This document shows, piece after piece, positions 19,311-28,122 of a stretch of DNA of 64,000 bases. Position 1 is the first letter of the stretch, and every line of letters begins with the position of its first letter. Location of the stretch: positions 1,736,001-1,800,000 of the forward strand of contig NZ_CP133671.1 in the NCBI RefSeq assembly GCF_031326345.1, read 5' to 3'. Made by a program: the position numbers and the translations under genes. This DNA is from Aureispira sp. CCB-E (GTDB taxonomy: Bacteria > Bacteroidota > Bacteroidia > Chitinophagales > Saprospiraceae). A model generated the notes under the pieces. That model did no database searches. It was not told where the DNA came from and worked only from the letters and a program-made list of their open reading frames with translations.

Positions 19311-20243
19311 TTACTCTGATACAGAAATATAGCGATCGTCCTCGTCTGCGTCAGGTTCCCTTTCTTTTAGGTCTACCTTAATTCCCAAATCTTCTAATTT
19401 TTCTGCCCATTCATCCGAAATAAAGTTGTGATGCAAATCTAGTTTTTTTAGGTTTTTGATAGCAGGATTATCCACCAATGCTTCTGCACCTCTATCATCA
19501 ATTATTCCTCTAGAAAAATCCAATGTCTCAATACGATCTAAAATAGGATCTCCTTTCATGAGTTGAGCCAATTCGTTCGCAATTTCACTATTTCTAAGAC
19601 CTAGATATTTTAGAGAAGGTAGGTGGTTGGTTTTGCCTTCAGCTCCTCGATAAGCAATTGCAACTTCTTCGGGAGTAGCATTGAAGCCATAATAATCAGA
19701 ACCTAGCCATAATTCTAAATGTTCTAAAGCCGGCAAATTAGCTTTTGATAACTCAGCATAAACAGATTTGTCTAATCCCCCTGTTTGAATGACTAATTTC
19801 TTTAAGTTGGGATGATTGATGTCTCCAAAACTCAAGCCGTTGCCACCACGAACTTGATAAAACTCTAAGTTAGGTAAGGCAGCTAAAAGAGGGCCATGAT
19901 TACAGTTTTCAATCCAAGAAACTTCATTTTCTTCATAGGTAATGTCTCCTGTAAAGATGCCTTTGATGTGCTGCAATTTATCTTTATTGTCAACCAATAA
20001 TTGAAGAATAGATTTGGGAGAGTCATCGTGCTCAGGTCCCCAATATCCAATGACAAAGCTGTCTATTTCTCCCAGTTTAGGGTCATTCAAAAAAGCGGTT
20101 AGCATATTTTTGACCTCATCTTCTGGACCATCATATTCTGTACGAAAACGATACGCTAAATCTGGATTTTCGATACCTTTTTCTATATCAAAATCCACTA
20201 CTTTTTTCTTGTTAAAGTAAAATGCATTTCTTGAAAATGTCAT
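19311..20243 (-). CDS. STM4015 family LRR-like protein
   Basis: The protein is 310 aa with no signal peptide. The first third (FNKKKVVDFDIEKGIENPD) is typical of the STM4015 family. The remainder has irregular LRRs (LPNLEFYQVRGG, LPALEHLELWLG, LPSLKYLGLRN, NLKKLDLHHNFI). It ends in a strongly acidic tail (EREPDADEDDRY). It is the first gene of the operon, directly behind a good promoter. It may be a scaffold that presents substrate to the enzymes encoded downstream, or itself a target of modification; the sequence does not decide this. Confidence 0.85.
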   Translation of the reverse strand: MTFSRNAFYFNKKKVVDFDIEKGIENPDLAYRFRTEYDGPEDEVKNMLTAFLNDPKLGEIDSFVIGYWGPEHDDSPKSILQLLVDNKDKLQHIKGIFTGDITYEENEVSWIENCNHGPLLAALPNLEFYQVRGGNGLSFGDINHPNLKKLVIQTGGLDKSVYAELSKANLPALEHLELWLGSDYYGFNATPEEVAIAYRGAEGKTNHLPSLKYLGLRNSEIANELAQLMKGDPILDRIETLDFSRGIIDDRGAEALVDNPAIKNLKKLDLHHNFISDEWAEKLEDLGIKVDLKEREPDADEDDRYISVSE

Positions 20244-20295
20244 GATGTGTTTAATTAGGTGATGAATATATTTTTAGTATGCGTTTAATTTTTGT

Positions 20296-20326
20296 CAAAT
20301 GTATCAAAAAAGTTATATTAAGTCAA
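20296..20326 (-). promoter_or_regulatory. Promoter of the STM4011-4015 operon
   Basis: On the minus strand TTG (20326-20324), a 20-bp spacer and TACATTTG (20303-20296) match the Bacteroidota consensus TTG-N17-23-TAnnTTTG. The predicted transcription start near 20289 gives a leader of about 45 nt to the STM4015 start at 20243. Confidence 0.6.
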
Positions 20327-20746
20327 GTCTTTTAACAAATTATTTACAAAATGAATTTAGCTGTATTCTTATTACTTATAATCGCCCACTTATTTTTAAT
20401 TTTTTAGTAAAAAAATGTCTTTCATTTGTTTGATAATCATTGTTTTGTGATTAGTTGTGTTTTGGGTATACTGTTGATTATCAACAGTATTGTTAAAGCA
20501 GGTTAATAAAAAAATAAGACTTAGTATATTGATGTTCAGAGTGTCAATAGCTCAATGGAATAGGGAATAACTTAAAGAAAAATTAATCGATCAATAAGCT
20601 AAATAAAGTTAAAAAATCTCTTTGAATAATTGCTCGCAAATAAGACTAAGTTTTAGTTGTAAACTAAAAAAAAAGTACTTGCCACGAAAATCATATCTCA
20701 AAGGGGCATCTTTGTTTTTCAAAAACTAAAATAAACATTTAAATAC
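20327..20746. other. Divergent intergenic region without a recognisable gene
   Basis: This 420-bp very AT-rich stretch lies between the two outward promoters. It has no ORF with a plausible start and coding character. I see only short homopolymer runs and a TTGATTATCAACAG sequence (around 20473) with partial dyad symmetry. Confidence 0.4.
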
Positions 20747-20776
20747 TTGATTTTTGTAAGTTATAGTTTATATTTG
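20747..20776 (+). promoter_or_regulatory. Promoter of the GNAT gene
   Basis: TTG (20747-20749), a 19-bp spacer and TATATTTG (20769-20776) match the Bacteroidota promoter. The expected start near 20783 leaves a leader of only about 20 nt. Confidence 0.6.
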
Positions 20777-20802
20777 AACAAACCATTTGGAGGTAAAAAA
20801 CT

Positions 20803-21915
20803 ATGGAAATACGAGAAATTCGACAACATCAATTGCAAAGCTATATAGATTCACCAGAATATAAAGCAGCAAAATATATTGCGATTAGCAAACACAGAGC
20901 GCTATCGCATATCCGAAATCCTCGTGTTAAGCCCAATGATTTGGTGTTGGTTTTGATTTATGAGAAAGGTGAAATGGTCGCTTACTTGGGCGTTTTTGCA
21001 GATGATTTGCATTTTTCTACAGGTATAGAACATGTAGGCTGGTTGAGTTGTATGTGGGTGAACCCAATCATGAGGGGAAAGGGCATTGCTAAAAAATTAA
21101 TTCAAACTGTTTTTGAAGCTTGGGATTACAAGATATTGGTGACAGAGTTTACGCCAGCAGCACATGGGTTGTACAATCGAACAGAACAGTTCTTAGATTT
21201 GGCAAAGCCTCAAGGAGTACGGGGCTATCTTCGTCTAAATTTAGCCTACCTTCTTCCAAAAAAAGAGCACAAATGGAACAAATGGAAACCTTTTTTGAGT
21301 TGTATGGATGGTGTGTTTAATCTGTTTAATGCTTTGCGTTTAAAGTGGTATCAAAATACTACTTTAGCATCTCAAGGAATTTCGTTTGAATATCTATCAG
21401 AAATAGATGATGAAGCTTGGGCGTTTATTCAAAAAAATAAAGCCAATGAATTAATGAATCGAAGTCGAACCGATTTGACATGGTTGGTTAAGAACCCTTG
21501 GTTGTTATCGTCTAACTTAAAGGATCACAACGCCAAACGGTATCACTTTTCTGCGACAGATAGTTCCTTTGCATTTTTAAACATAAAGGTATATGATCGA
21601 GCTTTTAATATGCTTGGTTTTTTGATTGTAAGTATTCGGGGTGGAAATATGAAGATACCTTATGCTTACTTGCTAAATGGCGCAGAGGAACAAGTTTTAA
21701 GCGTTGTTTATGAGCACATGTTGGCAGCCAAGTTGGATATGTTAACCGTTTTTCATCCTGCTTTGGTTAAGGCGATTCAAGAAAAGCAATCTCCCTTTTT
21801 TAAGAAAAGAACTTTCAAACGACACTATATTATAGGCAAAGTTCTGGGAGAGCAATTGGCGGCAACTCCAGATTTTGTAATTCAAGATGGTGATGCGGAT
21901 GCTGCTTTTACATAG
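20803..21915 (+). CDS. GNAT family N-acetyltransferase-like protein, 370 aa
   Basis: The first 150 residues carry the GNAT acetyl-CoA fold: WLSCMWVNPIMRGKGIAKKLI is the motif A region (R/Q-x-x-G-x-G/A). The remaining 220 residues form a second domain with a diverged repeat of the same kind of fold, as in two-domain acyltransferases. No signal peptide; cytoplasmic. GGAGG at 20789-20793, about 9 bp before the ATG, is a rare strong Shine-Dalgarno sequence for this phylum and supports the start. The acceptor is unknown. The kinase-like gene follows after 111 bp on the same strand. Confidence 0.8.
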   Translation: MEIREIRQHQLQSYIDSPEYKAAKYIAISKHRALSHIRNPRVKPNDLVLVLIYEKGEMVAYLGVFADDLHFSTGIEHVGWLSCMWVNPIMRGKGIAKKLIQTVFEAWDYKILVTEFTPAAHGLYNRTEQFLDLAKPQGVRGYLRLNLAYLLPKKEHKWNKWKPFLSCMDGVFNLFNALRLKWYQNTTLASQGISFEYLSEIDDEAWAFIQKNKANELMNRSRTDLTWLVKNPWLLSSNLKDHNAKRYHFSATDSSFAFLNIKVYDRAFNMLGFLIVSIRGGNMKIPYAYLLNGAEEQVLSVVYEHMLAAKLDMLTVFHPALVKAIQEKQSPFFKKRTFKRHYIIGKVLGEQLAATPDFVIQDGDADAAFT

Positions 21916-21956
21916 AAGTTGCTGGTTCCTTATCGAGTAATGTTGTTTTTGCAATA

Positions 21957-21974
21957 TTCTGAACGATTACTTAG
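21957..21974 (+). repeat. Family 2 repeat copy (TTCTGAACGATTACTTAG)
   Basis: This copy lies in the gap after the GNAT gene and continues into GCGACCGCTAACTCATG. It is identical over 17 bases to the complement of 15076-15092. Confidence 0.55.
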
Positions 21975-22026
21975 CGACCGCTAACTCATGCAACAAACGA
22001 TCATTATTAATTAATTTCTTTTTTTT

Positions 22027-24678
22027 GTGGCAAAACGATATAAATTAGAAAAAAGCGGTGTTTGGATTACTCTTTCGACAAAACCTTTTGCAGGAGGAGG
22101 AGAGGGGAATTTATACAATATAACAGCGCCCAAAGAATTCAGAAAGTACGTTGCCAAGCTGTACCATCTACACAAACTAACGTCCATACGAGAGGAAAAA
22201 ATTAATTACTTAGCAACCTATCCCCCAATACAATCCAAAGAGAATGCAGGAGCGCACAATTCGGTTATTTGGGTTAAAGATGCTTTGTACGATAAAAAAA
22301 AGTTTGTAGGTTTTATAATGCCCTACACCGAGGGAGAAAAATTAGAAATACTTTGTACTCCTAAGATACCTCGAAAATTGCGGCAAGAGTGGAAGCGTTT
22401 TGACTTTAAACAATCGCCCAAAGCTTTGGAAATGCGCTTGAAATTATCCTTTAATATCTGTGCTGCTATTCATCAAGTGCATTCTATAGAACGCTATGTT
22501 TTGGTAGATATGAAACCTGATAACATCGTTATTCAAACGAATGGTTTGGTTTCTATTGTGGATACCGATTCGGTAGAGGTAGTAGAGTCAGGCAAAAGTC
22601 TGTTTGATGCTCCTGTCGCCACGCCAGAATATACACCCCCTGAGCATTATAAATTATTGGATTATGATGCCACAGAAAGAGAAGCATGGGATCGATTTGG
22701 GTTGGGAGTAATTTTATATAAATTGCTTTTTGGGATTCATCCTTTTGCAGCAAGTTCTGGCGCACCTTATGAGCAATTAACAACCTTGCACGACAAAATT
22801 AAGCATGGCTTATTTGTCCATCATCCTGCTAAAAAGTCTTCGTTTAAAATCATTCCACCTCCACATAAGGCTTTTTACAAATTAGATCAAAGCTTGCAAG
22901 ACTTGTTTTTCCGTTGTTTTGTTGATGGGCATGAGAATCCAGAAATGCGTCCTAGTGCAGAGGAGTGGTGCGCTGCTATTTTGTTGTCTTTGGACGATGA
23001 AACGGCTTACAAGCGCTATGGGCATATTTTAGGAGGAGGTTTTTATGCTTCCAAACCAAGATTTCCTTTGCCTTCTTCGAGAATCGATGTGCCTGGATAT
23101 GCAACACCAGCAGCGAAACTAGTGGAGTTGCATAAAAATAATAGATTGCCCAATCCTAAAGTGCGAACTCCTCAGCAACATGAATTGAAAGATTTTCAAG
23201 TGCAGAGCCTTAAAAAAGGAGAAAAGATAGCATTTATGATTGCGATTGTAATGATTTCAATTATTACAACTCCTTTTGGAGGGTTTCTATTTTGTCTTTA
23301 TTTGTTGCATCGAACTAAGAAAAATTTCAAAACGGATGGTGCTTTTCGTCAGGCACAACGCATCAAGGAGAATTTAGCGCAAGTACAACGTAAATACTAT
23401 CGACAAAACCTGCGATTGCGTCAAAGTCGGAAAAAATTTAAGAAAAGTGTGCGTTGGGTTATTCCTAAGATAGAGCGTTTGGTAGAAGAGGTCAAAACAA
23501 AAATAGAGGGTTTAAAAACTTATTTAAAAGAAAAAGATACCCAAGTAAAGGAATTAGAACAAAAAGCATTAGAGCAGTATCATTATTTAAATGAAAAATA
23601 TGTCTCTAAAGCCAAAGAACATCGTGCCATTGCTCGAGTAGAAGATGGACATTATAATAATTTGGCTAAAATTAGAATCGCTATTCATAATGCGCACAAA
23701 AAGGCAGTCGATGAATTGGTGAAGGATCAACCTATTCAAGAGAATCATCCTTTTATGAAAGAAGGAAAAATAGCTGTGGATAATTTGGTAAAGGATAAGA
23801 AGTTGAAAATTAGTGATTTGATTGGCGCTAAATTAACGGCTTTGTACAATGAACAAGAGGCAAAAATAAAATTATTGTATCAAGACATTCGGGAAGATAC
23901 TTTTATTGAAAATCATTGGTCTCGATTGTGGAAAGGCAAACGAAATGTTGCAGAAGGGGTTAAGGACGAATTGAAAGAAGAATTTGAAGAACTTAAGCTA
24001 TCTTCTATTTTGCAAATTTATAACATCAATTCTAGGACAGGTGAAATAACACTCAAAAATGGTCAGAAATTTAATATTAAATATTTTAGAGATTCTAAAT
24101 TGATTTTAAATAATTTGAAGCATTGGCATGATGAAACGAAGCATCAGTTGAGCATCTTAGACCAAGAAAAAGCGCTTTTGAAAAAAGAGTACCGACAAAA
24201 GGTAAAAGCTTTGGAAGAAAAAAAACGAATAGAGTTAAAAAACTTAGATCGTTTTAAACGGGGTGAGTTAGAAAAAGTGAAAATTGAAACTCAAAAGATC
24301 GTGTTGGGACAGCCCTTTGCCAATCTACAAGAGCAATATGAAACGGTTACTGAATATGTGACCGAATTGGAGACAGCTTATGAACAAGAAGAGGAAGAGG
24401 TGTTAAAAGATTATAAGGCTTTGTATGAGTCTATTATCAAAGATTGTGAATATAGAGCGGATAAAGTTACTAGAGATATAAAGGATTTGGAAGCTAAATT
24501 GCATACTTATAATAAGAAGAGCAAACACCCCAAAGTTCAAAAAGCTTATCGAGAACTAGAGCAGGATTTAAAAGAATTAAAACAAATAATCCCTGAATAT
24601 AAGACCAAGGCATTTGAGATGAAGAAATATGAGCAGATCACGTTTAAAAATTACTTGCGCAAATTGCTTCGAGAGTAA
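22027..24678 (+). CDS. Protein-kinase-like protein with membrane segment and long coiled coil
   Basis: The protein is 883 aa with a GTG start. The N-terminal 300 residues form a Ser/Thr-kinase-like domain: glycine loop FAGGGEGN (21-28), Lys44 in VAKLYH, VLVDMKPDN (158-166) in place of HRDxKxxN, and DTD (179-181) in place of DFG. This divergent form is seen in kinases linked with TerY/VWA and PP2C proteins and in PglW-like proteins; neither partner is near. A membrane hairpin follows (about 402-430, MIAIVMISIITTPFGGFLFCLYLL), then about 440 residues of Lys/Glu-rich coiled coil. The key Lys, Asp and Asn are present, so it may be active. Role unknown; it sits behind the GNAT gene. Confidence 0.82.
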   Translation: MAKRYKLEKSGVWITLSTKPFAGGGEGNLYNITAPKEFRKYVAKLYHLHKLTSIREEKINYLATYPPIQSKENAGAHNSVIWVKDALYDKKKFVGFIMPYTEGEKLEILCTPKIPRKLRQEWKRFDFKQSPKALEMRLKLSFNICAAIHQVHSIERYVLVDMKPDNIVIQTNGLVSIVDTDSVEVVESGKSLFDAPVATPEYTPPEHYKLLDYDATEREAWDRFGLGVILYKLLFGIHPFAASSGAPYEQLTTLHDKIKHGLFVHHPAKKSSFKIIPPPHKAFYKLDQSLQDLFFRCFVDGHENPEMRPSAEEWCAAILLSLDDETAYKRYGHILGGGFYASKPRFPLPSSRIDVPGYATPAAKLVELHKNNRLPNPKVRTPQQHELKDFQVQSLKKGEKIAFMIAIVMISIITTPFGGFLFCLYLLHRTKKNFKTDGAFRQAQRIKENLAQVQRKYYRQNLRLRQSRKKFKKSVRWVIPKIERLVEEVKTKIEGLKTYLKEKDTQVKELEQKALEQYHYLNEKYVSKAKEHRAIARVEDGHYNNLAKIRIAIHNAHKKAVDELVKDQPIQENHPFMKEGKIAVDNLVKDKKLKISDLIGAKLTALYNEQEAKIKLLYQDIREDTFIENHWSRLWKGKRNVAEGVKDELKEEFEELKLSSILQIYNINSRTGEITLKNGQKFNIKYFRDSKLILNNLKHWHDETKHQLSILDQEKALLKKEYRQKVKALEEKKRIELKNLDRFKRGELEKVKIETQKIVLGQPFANLQEQYETVTEYVTELETAYEQEEEEVLKDYKALYESIIKDCEYRADKVTRDIKDLEAKLHTYNKKSKHPKVQKAYRELEQDLKELKQIIPEYKTKAFEMKKYEQITFKNYLRKLLRE

Positions 24679-24696
24679 AATCGCTATACTATATAA

Positions 24697-24786
24697 TAGT
24701 AGTTAGCTATCTGTGGTGCTACTTCGTGGTAGCTCCCTACGGTCGTGAGCTCACATCGCTCGGTTCGCTGCTACTGCGTGGTTTGA
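24697..24786. repeat. Longest family 1 repeat copy, GC-rich
   Basis: The region reads TAGTTAGCTATCTGTGGTGC, then CTACTTCGTGGTAGCTCCC, a TCGTGAGCTCA palindrome and CGCTGCTACTGCGTGGT. The CTACTTCGTGGT core occurs twice here in variant form and again near 42021, 54400 and 59684. GC content is clearly above the flanking DNA. It lies downstream of the kinase gene and may fold into hairpins. Confidence 0.6.
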
Positions 24787-24892
24787 AAGGGCTAATGTTA
24801 TCAGTAACTGCCAGAATTACCTGTTTTGCGCTATATTGGCATTTTAGATAGACTGGCATAAAATTGACTGTTGTTAAACTACTATAAACAAA

Positions 24893-25423
24893 ATGGAAAC
24901 AATTACTGTTAACTTTGGCAAATGGCGTTCAGGTCTGGTAGTTTTTATTAACCTGTTTTATTTAATAATTATCAGTAGTTGGCCCTTTTGGTTGGATGCA
25001 AGCATCTTAATCATATCATTACCAATTGGAATTGTATTGTTAATCAATGCTCGAAGGGGATGGCAAGAACTAACGGGAAAAAGACCTGCTCTAATTATTG
25101 ACAAAAGTGGAATCGTAGATAATATTCATTGGTATAGTCTAGGGCGTGTTACTTGGGATGAGATAGATTCTATTAAAACCAAACGGTTGTTGTTGGTGAA
25201 GACAATTGCTATCTTTTTAAAAAATCCTCATGCAGTTGTTCAAAAAGAAAAAAGATTGATAAAGAGAGCTTTTCAGCGCCTCAAAACAATACTACAAGGA
25301 ACACCTATGGTACTTCAAACCAAAAACTTGGCAATCTCATACAATGAATTGGCTACCTTGTTGAGAGATATTGATTTTGACAAGCCTGATTTTATAGATA
25401 TGTCCAAGCATTTGATTGATTAG
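24893..25423 (+). CDS. STM3941 family membrane protein
   Basis: The protein is 176 aa. Two hydrophobic segments (about 12-32 and 36-52) form a membrane hairpin, followed by a cytoplasmic PH-like beta domain: PALIIDKSGIVDN, then VTWDEIDSI, the order seen in the STM3941 family, then a C-terminal helix (ISYNELATLLRDI). No catalytic residues are evident; such domains are thought to bind partners or lipid. The function is not known. A 59-codon ORF follows after 4 bp. Confidence 0.75.
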   Translation: METITVNFGKWRSGLVVFINLFYLIIISSWPFWLDASILIISLPIGIVLLINARRGWQELTGKRPALIIDKSGIVDNIHWYSLGRVTWDEIDSIKTKRLLLVKTIAIFLKNPHAVVQKEKRLIKRAFQRLKTILQGTPMVLQTKNLAISYNELATLLRDIDFDKPDFIDMSKHLID

Positions 25424-25427
25424 AAGC

Positions 25428-25607
25428 ATGAAAGTATTAAAAATTGCGTTTGATAAAAGAAGGCTGTGGAGCTTAGTTGGTGCATATTGCTTGAATCACC
25501 GATTGACAAAACTAGGGCATTTAGAGTTGGTAACTCTTTTGGAAAATTATCAAAATGAAAATGGTTTTTCTAATGATTTTTTAAGGCACTTGCTTGATGA
25601 AAATTGA
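25428..25607 (+). CDS. Small hypothetical protein, 59 aa
   Basis: The ATG at 25428 is 4 bp after the STM3941 stop, so translation is probably coupled; a longer reading from 25416 would overlap the preceding gene. The product (MKVLKIAFDKRRLW to LLDEN) is basic at the start and helical, with no similarity that I recognise. Coding potential rests on position and length only. Confidence 0.45.
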   Translation: MKVLKIAFDKRRLWSLVGAYCLNHRLTKLGHLELVTLLENYQNENGFSNDFLRHLLDEN

Positions 25608-25713
25608 TGTAAAATACAAGCTTTAAAAATTAGGAAACCAAAATAAAACCGTATATATTAGAGCAGCCTTGTGCCTACTCTTATACAATTAATAAAACCA
25701 AAATAAAACGAAC

Positions 25714-26421
25714 ATGTTTAATAAAAGTGAATTTAGAAAGTATGCTGTTAAGCATATGGGAATGACGGGAATGCACGTAGATACATATGCTGAGAAAACA
25801 GCACAGCAAGCAATGAATATGGGAATGCCTAACATAACTGGTTTAACACCTTATATCATTGAAGAGCGTCAGTTGAATGTAGCCTCTATGGATGTATTTT
25901 CTCGCTTGATGATGGATAGAATTATTTTCTTGGGACAAGGAATTAATGATTACGTAGCTAATATTGTACAAGCTCAATTGTTGTTCTTAGAGTCTACAGA
26001 TCCTAAGCGTGATATTCAAATTTTTGTTAATAGTCCTGGTGGTTCTGTTATTGCTGGTCAAGGTATTTATGATACAATGCAATACGTTACGCCTGATGTT
26101 GGAACTATTTGTACTGGTTTGGCTGCTTCTATGGGAGCGGTATTGCTTTGTGCAGGAGCAGAAGGAAAACGTAGCTGTTTGCCACATAGCCGCGTTATGA
26201 TTCACCAGCCATTGGGTGGAATGCAAGGGCAAGTGACAGATATGGAAATCTCTTACAAGTTGATCAAAAAACTTCAAAAAGAGTTGTACGATATTTTGGC
26301 ACATCACACTGGACAACCTTATGATAAAATTCAAGAAGATTGTGAGCGTGACAACTGGATGACTTCTGAAGAAGCAAAAGCCTATGGGCTAGTCGATGAG
26401 GTTTTGGCTCGCAAAAAATAA
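25714..26421 (+). CDS. clpP: ATP-dependent Clp protease proteolytic subunit ClpP
   Basis: The protein is 235 aa with an N-terminal extension of about 35 residues before the conserved core, probably a propeptide. The catalytic triad is Ser139 (GLAASMGAVLL), His164 (SRVMIHQPLGG) and Asp213 (EDCERDNWM). It forms a tetradecameric serine protease in the cytoplasm that degrades proteins fed by ClpX. It is followed by clpX on the same strand after 236 bp with two hairpins between, so the two are probably separate transcription units. The leader contains two copies of ACCAAAATAAAAC (about 25637 and 25697). Confidence 0.97.
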   Translation: MFNKSEFRKYAVKHMGMTGMHVDTYAEKTAQQAMNMGMPNITGLTPYIIEERQLNVASMDVFSRLMMDRIIFLGQGINDYVANIVQAQLLFLESTDPKRDIQIFVNSPGGSVIAGQGIYDTMQYVTPDVGTICTGLAASMGAVLLCAGAEGKRSCLPHSRVMIHQPLGGMQGQVTDMEISYKLIKKLQKELYDILAHHTGQPYDKIQEDCERDNWMTSEEAKAYGLVDEVLARKK

Positions 26422-26436
26422 AACTTTGTTGCTCTC

Positions 26437-26472
26437 TTTTTTTTACATTTTTCATATAAAATGTAAAAAAAA
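26437..26472 (+). terminator. AT-only hairpin after clpP
   Basis: TTTTTTTTACATTTT (26437-26451) and AAAATGTAAAAAAAA (26458-26472) are perfectly complementary. It sits 15 bp after the clpP stop. A stem of A/T pairs alone is weak, but the T-run and position suit transcript end formation. Confidence 0.5.
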
Positions 26473-26504
26473 GAACCAAAATAACTTAAGATGATCAGTA
26501 TACG

Positions 26505-26547
26505 ACCAAGTTGAATGGGTTTTGCTCGTTCAACTTGGTTCTTTTTT
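26505..26547 (+). terminator. Intrinsic terminator between clpP and clpX
   Basis: ACCAAGTTGAA (26505-26515) and TTCAACTTGGT (26529-26539) pair perfectly, followed by TCTTTTTT. It is a strong terminator for clpP transcripts. Confidence 0.85.
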
Positions 26548-26657
26548 AGAATAAATGTATATTTGCAGCTCAATTGAAAATTAGAATGGATTAGACAGAT
26601 TGTTAAAAAGGTGCAATTGTAAGTCCATCATTACAAGTAGAATAAAACCAATTAAGA

Positions 26658-27923
26658 ATGACGAAGCCAGGAGCAAAATGTTCTTTTTGTCACAAGCCCA
26701 AAGACCAAGCACTAATTTTAATTTCGGGTGTAGATGCCTATATTTGTGAATCTTGTGTAGAACAAGCAAAGGCAATCATTGAGGATGAAATTATGCCGTT
26801 TGAACAAGATGGAGATTTGGCACAAGTGAATCCTATTGATGGCAAAGACATTACGATGCTGAAGCCAATGCAAATTAAAGAGCGTTTAGACGAGTATGTT
26901 ATTGGTCAGGACGATAGCAAAAAGATTTTAGCTGTTGCTGTTTATAATCATTATAAACGAATTATGCAGCAAATAGAAGAAAAAGAAGAGGACGATGTAG
27001 AGATTGAAAAATCAAATGTAGTAATGGTTGGACGAACAGGAACGGGAAAGACGTTGTTGGCTCGCACCATAGCCCGTTTATTAAACGTTCCTTTTACGAT
27101 TGTAGATGCTACTGTATTTACAGAGGCTGGTTACGTTGGTGAAGATGTAGAGAGTATGCTGACTCGCCTTTTGCAAGCTTGTGACTATGATGTTGCCGCA
27201 GCAGAACGAGGTATTGTGTATATTGACGAAATTGATAAAGTTGCTCGTAAAAATGACAATCCTTCGATTACCAGAGATGTTTCTGGAGAAGGAGTACAAC
27301 AAGCTTTGCTTAAAATGTTGGAAGGAACCGATATTTTAGTACCGCCACAAGGGGGACGCAAACACCCCGAACAAAAATTAGTAAAAGTAAATACCAAAAA
27401 TATTCTGTTTATTTGTGGAGGAGCTTTTGCTGGTATCGAAAAACAAATTGCAAAGCGTATTAACACGCAAGTAATTGGATTTAGAGGTAATGCAGAAGAG
27501 GAAGTCGATACAGAGAATCTATTGCAATATGTGTCTCATCAAGATTTGAAATCTTTTGGTTTGATCCCAGAATTGTTGGGTCGTATGCCTGTGTTGACAC
27601 ATTTAGATCCTTTGGATAAATCGGCATTGCGTCGAATTTTGACAGAACCTAAAAATGCGTTGATGAAGCAATATAAGCGACTGTTTGATATGGAAGGCAT
27701 TGATTTGGTGTTCTCGGATGAAGCGTTGGACTTGATTGTCAACAAAACAGTAGAATATAGTTTAGGAGCAAGAGGGTTGCGTTCTATATGCGAGGCAATT
27801 ATGACGGATGCAATGTTTGAAATGCCTTCTCAAGAAGGAGTGGAGACCTTTGAGATAACAGAGGATTATGCTGCGTCTAAATTAGGGAAAACCAAGTTAT
27901 CTATCTTAGAACAGGCACTATAA
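26658..27923 (+). CDS. clpX: ATP-dependent Clp protease ATP-binding subunit ClpX
   Basis: The protein is 421 aa. The N-terminal C4 zinc-binding domain (CSFCHKP and CESC) recruits adaptors and substrates. The AAA+ module has Walker A GRTGTGKT (125-132), Walker B YIDEIDK near 190 and the sensor segment GARGLRS. ClpX unfolds tagged proteins and threads them into ClpP. It has its own terminator at both ends. The overall length and the domain order are standard. Confidence 0.97.
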   Translation: MTKPGAKCSFCHKPKDQALILISGVDAYICESCVEQAKAIIEDEIMPFEQDGDLAQVNPIDGKDITMLKPMQIKERLDEYVIGQDDSKKILAVAVYNHYKRIMQQIEEKEEDDVEIEKSNVVMVGRTGTGKTLLARTIARLLNVPFTIVDATVFTEAGYVGEDVESMLTRLLQACDYDVAAAERGIVYIDEIDKVARKNDNPSITRDVSGEGVQQALLKMLEGTDILVPPQGGRKHPEQKLVKVNTKNILFICGGAFAGIEKQIAKRINTQVIGFRGNAEEEVDTENLLQYVSHQDLKSFGLIPELLGRMPVLTHLDPLDKSALRRILTEPKNALMKQYKRLFDMEGIDLVFSDEALDLIVNKTVEYSLGARGLRSICEAIMTDAMFEMPSQEGVETFEITEDYAASKLGKTKLSILEQAL

Positions 27924-27978
27924 GAATTGATTAAAGCAATCATTTTATAATAGACATCGTCAATGGACGATTTGTATG

Positions 27979-28020
27979 GCAATAGCTCACTAAAGTATTT
28001 AGTGGGCTATTGCTGTTTTA
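27979..28020 (+). terminator. Terminator of clpX
   Basis: GCAATAGCTCACTAAA (27979-27994) pairs with TTTAGTGGGCTATTGC (27998-28013) with one mismatch and a GTA loop, then TGTTTTA. It is a 15-bp stem, very stable for this genome. Confidence 0.85.
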
Positions 28021-28044
28021 CAATAGTTAGCAGCGTAGCTAACT
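28021..28044. repeat. Family 1 repeat copy forming a 7-bp palindrome
   Basis: CAATAGTTAGCAGCGTAGCTAACT: AGTTAGC (28025-28031) and GCTAACT (28038-28044) pair perfectly. It directly abuts the clpX terminator. Confidence 0.5.
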
Positions 28045-28122
28045 CCTATGTTTTATAGACTAGCTAGAAAGTGGGATTTATTAGGAAATATAGTAGCATG
28101 AGACAGTAAATGTAATTTTTTA

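Noticed and set aside
20327-20746. Hidden small gene or RNA in the divergent region
   Set aside because: No start codon with a sustained open frame, no stable hairpin and no tRNA-like fold seen.
22027-24678. PglW kinase of a BREX defence system
   Set aside because: No PglX, PglZ or BrxC-like gene is in the neighbourhood.
24851-24866. TGGCATAAAATTGAC upstream of the STM3941 gene as a sigma-54 site
   Set aside because: The spacing is one base too short (N4) compared with the groES and clpB elements.
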